DNA from: an uncultured Bacilli bacterium
Lineage (GTDB): Bacteria; Bacillota_I; Bacilli_A; RF39; UBA660
Length of the DNA stretch: 5,253 bases
Assembly (NCBI GenBank): GCA_947584105.1
Contig: CANPWK010000079.1
Coordinates: 1-5,253, forward strand
Reading direction: 5' to 3'
The number at the start of each line of letters is the position of its first letter. The first letter of the stretch is position 1. Of this stretch, positions 1 to 5,253 are shown piece by piece. The notes under the pieces were generated by a model that searched no databases, had not been told where the DNA came from, and worked only from the letters and a program-made list of their open reading frames with translations. Both the position numbers and the translations under genes were made by a program.

Positions 1-308
1 GTGCTCGTAAATATAATACAGGTACTATTTTGATTACCCAACAGCCAACAGATTTTAGTGATCCATCAGTTATTACGCAAGGTAAAGCAATTTTCGATAA
101 TGCTTCGTATTATTTAGTAATGGGATTAAAGAAACAAGCGGTATCTGATTTATCTCGTTTAATTGATATTAATGATAGTGAGGCTGAAAGTATAAAACAA
201 TATGGTCAAGGAGAAGCACTGTTCGTTTGTGGTAGCAGACGTATGCGTATAAATATTATAGCATCAGATGCGGAACTTGAATCATTTGGTAGTGGCGGAG
301 GATTATAG
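1..308 (+). CDS. VirB4/TraE-family conjugation ATPase, C-terminal end (5' partial)
   Basis: This is the last 101 codons of a gene entering from the left; the first complete codon is at 3-5. The reading frame is open to the window edge, so the TTG at 30 is an internal leucine and not a start. The fragment begins ARKYNTGTILITQQPTDF, the RK...TQ...DF stretch near the end of the VirB4 motor domain, where an Arg/Gln-containing strand follows Walker B. It continues with GKAIFDNASYYLVMGL and then GQGEALFVCG followed by a basic strand and ASDAELESF, the usual C-terminal order in VirB4, Tn916 Orf16-like and TraE/TraC ATPases. It ends in a Gly-rich tail (SGGGL). The family is a cytoplasmic or membrane-associated hexameric ATPase that powers type IV secretion. 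The Walker A and B motifs lie outside the window. A VirD4 coupling protein is less likely because the EAL...G..R ending is VirB4-like. The next gene starts 11 nt after its TAG stop. Confidence 0.85.
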   Translation, partial: ARKYNTGTILITQQPTDFSDPSVITQGKAIFDNASYYLVMGLKKQAVSDLSRLIDINDSEAESIKQYGQGEALFVCGSRRMRINIIASDAELESFGSGGGL

Positions 309-313
309 AGGTG
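308..313 (+). promoter_or_regulatory. Ribosome-binding site for the M23 peptidase gene
   Basis: GAGGTG lies 6 nt before the ATG at 320 and overlaps the last base of the upstream TAG stop. It is a strong Shine-Dalgarno match and fixes this ATG as the start. The overlap with the upstream stop suggests translational coupling to the VirB4 gene. Confidence 0.85.
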
Positions 314-319
314 ATTTAG

Positions 320-1747
320 ATGAATAATAATACAACAAGTGGAATTAAAGATGCTAGACAAAAAAATCAACTAGAAAATCAAGCAAGTACACTTGATCGT
401 AATAGACGACAAGTTGGTAAAAGAGATAATTCATCTTTAAGTTTTGGTATTAATTCATCTAAATCATCTTTTTTTAATAATTCTAATAGTAAATCAAAAA
501 TTTTATCTAAAAATTCTAATGACATGCAAGCGAAAAACAGGATTGCAAACAATAATGATAGAGCTTTAAAAGTTGCTTCTAAAATACCAGTTCCTGTAGT
601 TAAAGAAGTCTCAAAGGCAGCTCAAATAGCTCAAAAAAATCAAAAATTAAAAAAAAATAATAAAAGAAATCCTTTTTCAAATATGTTAGGTAAAAAAGGA
701 TTGTTTAAAAATCTGCTTGGGAATGACAAAAACAAAGAGGATAGTAGTGACAACGTTGAGGAAGAAACAGATAATAATGAAGAACCTCAAAATATTGATG
801 GTCGTTTTAATATAAGTGCTCAAACTGTAAAAAAAGTATTCATATGGGTATTGGTATTAGTTTTTTCATCAGCCATATTTATATGTATTATCTTAGCAAG
901 CGCTATCACTGATACAGCAGGCGAATCTTATTTAGCATCTCATGATAATCCAACAGAAAAAGAGTTAGCTGAAGCTTACAGTGCTAATAGCAGTGATGAT
1001 TCAGGTAGTGATAGTGTATCTGGTTCTGGCAATTTAACATATAATGACTCTTATACTGATGGTAATAATACTAATACTGGCTTTTATGTGACTGATTCTG
1101 AACCAAATCCAGCTACTGCCATAAATTATTGGAGCAGCTATTTAGATAAAGATGATTTTGTTTTCCCTAAAGATGATGCGACTGGCAAACCATTGGGAGC
1201 TTGGCCTAAAGATTATAATAAAGTCAAAACTCAACTTGACAATGTTAAACTTTATCAAAATAATTTTATGTGGCCTACTACTCCAGAGGGAGGTAAATAT
1301 AGTTATGTTTATAGCCATCAAGGAATAGATATTATGGCATCTTTTGGGACTCCTGTTTATTCTCCAGTTGATGGTACTTTGGTATATTCAACGTGGGGAC
1401 ATACAGTTAATAAAGGTAGTGATGAGACTGCATATTCAGTTACTATCATTCCAGATAAAGTTGTTAACTTTTCTGGTACTAGCATTGATAGGTTATTTTT
1501 AACACATATGAGTGGCATTAGATATAGATGTGAAGAAGGTTCTTGTAATAAAAAAGTAAAAAAAGGTGAATTGTTAGGTTTTTCCGGCAATGCTGCGGGA
1601 GATTCATATACCGTTGGCTGGGCCCCTCATCTTCATATGACTTATTATAATGAGGCCGGTGGTTATAATGGTACAGGCTTATATACAGAAGCCATGGAGC
1701 AATTATATAATATTACGCCAGGTACCAAAAGAAGTGTTGGTCAATAG
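320..1747 (+). CDS. Membrane-anchored M23 (LytM/lysostaphin-type) metallopeptidase of a conjugation system
   Basis: The 475-residue product is a predicted peptidoglycan endopeptidase facing outward from the membrane. Residues 1-135 are low-complexity, rich in Asn, Ser, Lys and Gln, and basic. Residues 136-158 are acidic. A single transmembrane helix spans about 173-196. A Ser/Asp/Gly/Asn-rich linker runs to about 265, and the M23 domain occupies about 315-465. All M23 active-site elements are visible: HQGID (H333 and D337, zinc ligands), THM (H396, catalytic His) and PHLHM (H437 catalytic, H439 zinc ligand), preceded by a GFSGNA loop. By family knowledge such enzymes cut peptide cross-bridges or stem peptides. 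No signal peptidase site follows the helix, so the protein probably stays anchored, with about 170 residues in the cytoplasm. Its position directly after VirB4 matches the wall-hydrolase slot of Gram-positive conjugation modules, as with PrgK- or Orf14-type proteins. Start chosen from the GAGGTG site. The fold call is firm; the conjugation role is inferred from context. Confidence 0.9.
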   Translation: MNNNTTSGIKDARQKNQLENQASTLDRNRRQVGKRDNSSLSFGINSSKSSFFNNSNSKSKILSKNSNDMQAKNRIANNNDRALKVASKIPVPVVKEVSKAAQIAQKNQKLKKNNKRNPFSNMLGKKGLFKNLLGNDKNKEDSSDNVEEETDNNEEPQNIDGRFNISAQTVKKVFIWVLVLVFSSAIFICIILASAITDTAGESYLASHDNPTEKELAEAYSANSSDDSGSDSVSGSGNLTYNDSYTDGNNTNTGFYVTDSEPNPATAINYWSSYLDKDDFVFPKDDATGKPLGAWPKDYNKVKTQLDNVKLYQNNFMWPTTPEGGKYSYVYSHQGIDIMASFGTPVYSPVDGTLVYSTWGHTVNKGSDETAYSVTIIPDKVVNFSGTSIDRLFLTHMSGIRYRCEEGSCNKKVKKGELLGFSGNAAGDSYTVGWAPHLHMTYYNEAGGYNGTGLYTEAMEQLYNITPGTKRSVGQ

Positions 1748-1757
1748 TTAAATTGTT

Positions 1758-1765
1758 GGTGGTGA
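1758..1765 (+). promoter_or_regulatory. Ribosome-binding site for the SGNH-CHAP gene
   Basis: GGTGGTGA matches the consensus GGAGGTGA except at one base and ends 3 nt before the ATG at 1769; the core GGTGG is 6 nt away. It is weaker than the other sites in this cluster. It lies in the 21-nt gap, the widest in the window. Confidence 0.65.
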
Positions 1766-1768
1766 ACT

Positions 1769-3514
1769 ATGAAAAAAATATTTAGTATATTAATATTAAC
1801 ATTATTTTTTAACTGTTGCTATGTATTTGCGGCAGATTCTTATAATCCAAATGATTTAAGTGATTATTTTGGAACTAAGAAAGCTTGTACTAATGATGGT
1901 TCTGAGAATGATTGTAGAAATGGTGATGAATATAAATTTTATTTAAAAATGTATGATATATTTTATTTATATAAAAACAAATATAACGTTAAATTAGATT
2001 TACCTTTAATAATGGCAACTTTGTATTATAATAATGAACAATTACCAACAGTTTTTAAGTTAAATTTAAATGATTATAATCGTAATGATTTAAAAGATAC
2101 TAGTAAAGTTACTAACTTAGATTGGGAATATGATTATGAAAATGCCAGTGATTACTATTATTTAGATTCAGAAGATTTTAGATATGATATGCAAATCTTA
2201 GCTAAAAATATGGTTAGAAAAACTATTACATATAAATGTTCCGATGGCACTTCTAAAGAAGCTAAAGATATTGAAACATCCAATTATTCAAATGAAACAT
2301 TAAAATGTGATAATGGCACGTATGAGGCTAATTCTGTATCGGAAAAATATGAATATGATGCAGATAAATATAAAGAATTTTTAAGTATTTATATTGAAAA
2401 AAAATATCACACTAAATCTAAAGGAAATAAGTGTGCTAATCAAACATCAAAAAAAGTAGATGGTAATATTTTAATTGGTGATTCTAGATTTGTTGGTATG
2501 TGTGATACTTATGGACTATGTGGTAATGATAAATATGTAGCTAAGGTTGGAGAAGGCTATAATTGGTTTTTAAATACAGCTATTGATGAAGTTAACAAGT
2601 TTTTAAATCAAAATAAAAATGCAACTTATAATATATTTATTAATCTTGGGGTAAATGACTTAGATAATGATAGTAAGTATTTAGAAAAATATAAAAATTT
2701 AGCTAACAATGATTGGAAAAATCATAATATATATTTTGTATCAGTTAATCCAACCGAAGGAAGTTATGCACATTTAAATGATAAAATAACTAAATTTAAT
2801 AGTAATATGAAAAATGGTATTGGAAGTTCTATAAATTATTGTGATGTAAACTCTAAAATCAAGGATAGTTTTAAAACTGTTGATGGCCTACATTATGATA
2901 AGGATACAAATAAGAAAATATATGATGCAATGATGGAATGTGGAAATCAATCTTCAAATAATTGTAGTACTGCTGGTTCGAATAGTTTAGCTGATGCTAT
3001 GGTGAAGTTTGCCATTAATGAATATAATACAAATAAAAACGTATATGGGGGAGCTAAATATTTGCAACCATTAAATCTTTCTTATGGAACATCTTGGTGT
3101 GCAGCATTTGCTACTTATGTAACGGAAAATGCTGAGTATAATGGTCAAAGGGTTAGTGATATAGTAAAACTTAAAACGGCTAGAGTTGGTGATTATTCAG
3201 ATTATTTTATGTCTAGTACGGATGCTAATAAGAAGTTTTATTATAATTCTAGTGGTAATTACTATAAGAATTATACTAACTATCTTCCTAAACCAGGTGA
3301 TTATATAATTTTTTCTAATTCTGGTCAGAATTGTAGTGGTTATACTCAATCTTTACCAGTAGGATGTCATGATCATATAGGAATAGTAGAAAAACAAGAG
3401 GATGGATATGTTTATACTATTGAGGGCAATTCTTGTTCATATCCTGGTTGTTTAAATAGAATTAAGTATTCATTATCAGACAATAGAATTGTTGGTTATG
3501 GATCATGGTATTAA
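1769..3514 (+). CDS. Exported SGNH/GDSL esterase-CHAP domain protein with unassigned N-terminal region
   Basis: The 581-residue product starts with a Sec signal peptide (MKK, hydrophobic core 5-19, likely cleavage after VFA at 19-21 or A22). Residues 55-215 are rich in Tyr and Asp and are not recognised. A helix-like stretch at 72-93 (YNVKLDLPLIMATLYY) faintly recalls lysozyme/transglycosylase folds. Residues about 230-392 fit an SGNH hydrolase: GDSR (nucleophile S239), a VGEG glycine block at 260-263, LGVND (N296) and DGLHY (D372, H375). Residues about 405-581 are a CHAP domain: TSWCAAF (C444), PKPGDYIIF at 508-515, HDHIGIV (H536) and IEGN (E552/N554). CHAP domains are amidases or endopeptidases of peptidoglycan. 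SGNH domains in wall enzymes often remove or add acetyl groups, so de-O-acetylation of peptidoglycan is a reasonable but unproven role. Fourteen extracellular cysteines besides C444 suggest disulfides. The protein is probably secreted to, or held at, the cell wall next to the transfer channel; no anchor is visible after the signal peptide. Confidence 0.85.
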   Translation: MKKIFSILILTLFFNCCYVFAADSYNPNDLSDYFGTKKACTNDGSENDCRNGDEYKFYLKMYDIFYLYKNKYNVKLDLPLIMATLYYNNEQLPTVFKLNLNDYNRNDLKDTSKVTNLDWEYDYENASDYYYLDSEDFRYDMQILAKNMVRKTITYKCSDGTSKEAKDIETSNYSNETLKCDNGTYEANSVSEKYEYDADKYKEFLSIYIEKKYHTKSKGNKCANQTSKKVDGNILIGDSRFVGMCDTYGLCGNDKYVAKVGEGYNWFLNTAIDEVNKFLNQNKNATYNIFINLGVNDLDNDSKYLEKYKNLANNDWKNHNIYFVSVNPTEGSYAHLNDKITKFNSNMKNGIGSSINYCDVNSKIKDSFKTVDGLHYDKDTNKKIYDAMMECGNQSSNNCSTAGSNSLADAMVKFAINEYNTNKNVYGGAKYLQPLNLSYGTSWCAAFATYVTENAEYNGQRVSDIVKLKTARVGDYSDYFMSSTDANKKFYYNSSGNYYKNYTNYLPKPGDYIIFSNSGQNCSGYTQSLPVGCHDHIGIVEKQEDGYVYTIEGNSCSYPGCLNRIKYSLSDNRIVGYGSWY

Positions 3515-3520
3515 GGAGAG
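3513..3520 (+). promoter_or_regulatory. Ribosome-binding site for the lipoprotein gene
   Basis: AAGGAGAG overlaps the TAA stop of the upstream gene, and its AAGGAG core ends 5 nt before the ATG at 3524. It is the best Shine-Dalgarno match in the window. The overlap with the stop suggests translational coupling. Confidence 0.85.
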
Positions 3521-3523
3521 TTT

Positions 3524-4183
3524 ATGAAATTAAAAAAATGTTTGTTATTATCTTTTTTAATAATTATTTTATCTGGTTGTACTAATGAGTATAATATAAA
3601 TATATCTGATGATAAAATTGAAGAAGAACTTATTTCATACATTTATCCTATAGATACACAATATAAACATGTTGATGGTATTGAGGATGATGATAAAATA
3701 ACTCCTTTTATTGAAGGAGAGCAATATCCTTTTTCCGATACATATGATAAAGTTTATAAAAAGACTATTGAAAAGACAAATGATTATACTAAAGTATCTT
3801 TTAAGTATGATTATACTTTAGATGAGTTTAAAAATTCTAGAACTTTAAATGTTTGCTTTGATAATGCTACTTACACAAATACTAAGAAATATCTTTATAT
3901 TAAATTAGAGAATTTTAAATGTTTATATAGTGAAACTTTGGATATTAATGTTAAAACAGATAATAAAGTAATGTCAAATAATGCTGATAATAAAAAAAAT
4001 AATATTTATACTTGGCATATAGATAGAGATAATATCAATGATAAAAATATTGAAATAAAAATAAAAAAAGGCATGCCGTTTTCTGATAAAATGATGTATA
4101 TTGGATTAGGAATTTTGGGTATAATAGTCATTATTAATGTAATATTTGTTGTAAGAAGAGGTCAGAGGCGTAATGATTTTTAG
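3524..4183 (+). CDS. Predicted lipoprotein with C-terminal transmembrane helix, function unknown
   Basis: The 219-residue product has a type II signal peptide: basic MKLKK, hydrophobic 7-15, and lipobox LSGC with the lipidated Cys at 19. The mature part is acidic near its start (DDKIEEEL, GIEDDD), then looks beta-rich with alternating hydrophobic residues (TKVSFKYDYTLDEF, IYTWHIDRDNIND, IEIKIKK). A second membrane segment spans about 189-210 and is followed by a basic tail (RRGQRR) that should lie in the cytoplasm by the positive-inside rule. The extracellular part would thus be attached at both ends. Cysteines 111 and 133 are the only free ones outside and may pair. The pattern of a beta domain, then one helix, then a basic tail resembles LppM-like or DUF-type exported proteins, but I do not recognise the family. 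Its place between two wall-hydrolase genes, 9 and 14 nt from them, suggests a structural or scaffold part of the transfer apparatus; this is inference. Confidence 0.8.
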   Translation: MKLKKCLLLSFLIIILSGCTNEYNINISDDKIEEELISYIYPIDTQYKHVDGIEDDDKITPFIEGEQYPFSDTYDKVYKKTIEKTNDYTKVSFKYDYTLDEFKNSRTLNVCFDNATYTNTKKYLYIKLENFKCLYSETLDINVKTDNKVMSNNADNKKNNIYTWHIDRDNINDKNIEIKIKKGMPFSDKMMYIGLGILGIIVIINVIFVVRRGQRRNDF

Positions 4184-4185
4184 AT

Positions 4186-4193
4186 AGAGGTGG
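4186..4193 (+). promoter_or_regulatory. Ribosome-binding site that fixes a TTG start
   Basis: AGAGGTGG precedes the TTG at 4198; its GAGGTG core (4187-4192) leaves a 5-nt spacer. It begins 2 nt after the upstream TAG. It is nearly identical to the site before the M23 gene. No in-frame ATG occurs before about codon 139, well inside the SpoIID domain, so this site and the signal peptide that follows decide the start. Confidence 0.8.
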
Positions 4194-4197
4194 TAGC

Positions 4198-5253
4198 TTG
4201 TCTAGATTAAAAAATATAGTAATCATATTATTAATTGTTAGTATATATATAATTAATCCTAAAGATGTTTTTGCCAAATATGAATTAGAGCGTCAAGACA
4301 TATATGACTATAAGGAATTTTTTGATGACTTGTATCCTAGTGAAGATGGTAGTTCATCTTGTAATACAACTAGTAATGTATATGCAGAATGTAGTGGGGT
4401 AACAGTTACAGGTTATTCTACATACCCATTAGAAGATTATGTAGCGGGAGTTTTAAATGCTGAGTTTTCTGTCCTTTTAGATAATGAAGAGTTAGGAAAA
4501 GCTGCTGCTATTATCGTTCGTTCATATACACTTGCTAATACAGATAATTGTACAAAGCCTATAACTTCTTCTAGTTATGATCAAAATTTAGCTACTCAAT
4601 CTGGCGATATTGATATGGAAACTTATAAAAAATATGCTCAAGATACAGCAGGTATGGTACTTACTTATAATGGTAATATAGTTTTAGCTCCGTATTTTGC
4701 TCTTGGTCAAGGTGAATGTAGTTCTACCTTTGTAAAAGACGGTGTTACTATGTGCCAGATAGATCTAGAAACTTGGTTTGATAGTGGAAATTTCCATACA
4801 TCAGTTGTTCCTTATGATGCTTTGCCAGCAGGTAGTTATGGAGCACATTATAAAGGAATGCCACAATGGGCTGCTAGTTATCAAGCTCATGAAGAAGGAT
4901 ATACTATGGAACAATTAATAGAGGAATATTATGGAAAAGATGTTTCTATTTCTAAATTGTCTTCATCTACAGATTCTTCCAATAGTTTAAGCTATACTTG
5001 TGATGATACTGATGGTGGGCTATCAAGTGCTAGTGCCGAAGGCTTTAAGAAAAGAACTTCACAACCAGAATCAGGCAATAAACACTTTTTCTCGAGTGAA
5101 AATATCGCTTATCCTGGTGCTAATGTAGGACAATGTACTTGGTATGCATATGGTAGAGCGAATGAGATATTAGAAACTGCTTCTAGCAATTTAAGGATGT
5201 GGGATACTTATCCGAATGCAGGTGATTGGTATGATCATAATAAATCATATGGC
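4198..5253 (+). CDS. Exported SpoIID-type lytic transglycosylase-CHAP protein (3' partial, TTG start)
   Basis: The frame is open for 352 codons from TTG to the right edge. Translation begins MSRLKNIVIILLIVSIY, a Sec signal peptide likely cut after VFA at 24-26. Residues about 70-255 match the SpoIID/LytB domain: YPLEDYVAGVLNAEF (76-90), in which E89 fits the catalytic Glu of SpoIID. They continue with LGKAAAIIVRSYTLA (99-113), the family's ALKAQAVAARTYA-like motif, then an AGMVLTYNG strand and an APYFALGQGECSS segment (164-176). A linker rich in Ser and Asp follows, and a CHAP domain starts near 303 with GQCTWYAYGRANEI (catalytic C313). The CHAP His and its acidic/Asn partner lie beyond the window. 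SpoIID cleaves denuded glycan strands, and in sporulation it works after the amidase SpoIIP. Here a CHAP domain on the same chain could supply the peptide-cutting step. A role in opening the wall for conjugation follows from the VirB4 neighbour. A sporulation role is less likely, because no other sporulation gene is visible. Confidence 0.85.
   Translation, partial: MSRLKNIVIILLIVSIYIINPKDVFAKYELERQDIYDYKEFFDDLYPSEDGSSSCNTTSNVYAECSGVTVTGYSTYPLEDYVAGVLNAEFSVLLDNEELGKAAAIIVRSYTLANTDNCTKPITSSSYDQNLATQSGDIDMETYKKYAQDTAGMVLTYNGNIVLAPYFALGQGECSSTFVKDGVTMCQIDLETWFDSGNFHTSVVPYDALPAGSYGAHYKGMPQWAASYQAHEEGYTMEQLIEEYYGKDVSISKLSSSTDSSNSLSYTCDDTDGGLSSASAEGFKKRTSQPESGNKHFFSSENIAYPGANVGQCTWYAYGRANEILETASSNLRMWDTYPNAGDWYDHNKSYG

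Noticed and set aside
30..308. TTG at 30 as the start of a 92-residue protein
   Set aside because: The frame is open to the left edge, the residues before it (ARKYNTGTI) belong to the VirB4 motif, and no Shine-Dalgarno sequence precedes the TTG. It is an internal leucine.
649..657. Run of nine A bases in the M23 gene as a programmed frameshift site
   Set aside because: The frame is intact across it, no useful alternative frame follows, and Lys/Asn-rich low-complexity coding explains it. Slippage could cause sporadic variants, but nothing here shows a programmed event.
1236..1264. TTGACA at 1236-1241 as a promoter -35 box
   Set aside because: The position 17 nt downstream is only a poor TATAAT match, and the site lies inside the M23 gene far from the next start. 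AT-rich coding DNA yields such matches by chance.
1357..1590. Open frame of 77 codons on the minus strand inside the M23 domain
   Set aside because: It lies entirely within the conserved catalytic domain of the M23 gene, has no convincing RBS on its strand and no recognisable motif; it is a shadow of the real gene.
1748..1768. Terminator or internal promoter in the widest intergenic gap
   Set aside because: The 21-nt gap is filled by the ribosome-binding region and cannot hold a stem-loop with a T-tract; no promoter boxes are visible.
1..5253. Possible UGA=Trp genetic code because of the very low GC content
   Set aside because: Every Trp codon read is TGG, and no TGA occurs in frame or as a stop; stops are TAG three times and TAA once. 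This fits the standard bacterial code.
4198..5253. Sporulation locus because of the SpoIID domain
   Set aside because: No other sporulation gene is visible, the neighbours are VirB4 and wall hydrolases, and the CHAP fusion is unlike the standard sporulation SpoIID.

Overview
The window is strongly AT-rich and tightly packed, with every gene on the + strand. Ribosome-binding sites are purine-rich Shine-Dalgarno sequences. The proteins are rich in Asn, Lys, Asp and Tyr, and the exported ones carry Gram-positive-style signal peptides. This suggests a low-GC member of the Bacillota, plausibly an uncultured gut Bacilli, Erysipelotrichia or RF39-like lineage; the lineage is an inference from composition. 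All tryptophans are TGG, and no TGA occurs inside or at the end of any gene, so the standard bacterial code fits and a Mollicutes UGA=Trp code is unlikely.

Layout: (1) 1-308, the C-terminal end of a VirB4/TraE-type conjugation ATPase, cut by the left edge. (2) 320-1747, a membrane-anchored M23 (LytM-type) metallopeptidase with a long disordered cytoplasmic N-terminus. (3) 1769-3514, an exported protein with an unrecognised N-terminal region, an SGNH/GDSL-type esterase domain and a C-terminal CHAP domain. (4) 3524-4183, a small predicted lipoprotein that also has a C-terminal transmembrane helix. (5) 4198 to the right edge, a TTG-initiated exported protein joining a SpoIID-type lytic transglycosylase domain to a CHAP domain, cut by the right edge. 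The four gaps are 11, 21, 9 and 14 nt. Each holds a ribosome-binding site and none has room for a terminator, so the genes form one transcription unit. No stretch over 300 bases lacks a gene.

Working interpretation: this is part of the transfer module of an integrative and conjugative element (or conjugative plasmid) with a Gram-positive type IV secretion system. VirB4 would power assembly or transfer. The next genes place an unusually complete set of peptidoglycan-cutting activities outside the membrane: an M23 endopeptidase, an esterase, two CHAP amidase/endopeptidase domains and a SpoIID glycan-strand lyase. The lipoprotein may be a structural or scaffold component. Gram-positive conjugation systems usually carry one or two wall hydrolases. 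Three successive genes with five predicted wall-active domains, including a SpoIID domain outside its sporulation context, is the most interesting aspect. A second pattern is that every exported protein here has an even number of non-catalytic extracellular cysteines, which suggests disulfide bonding.
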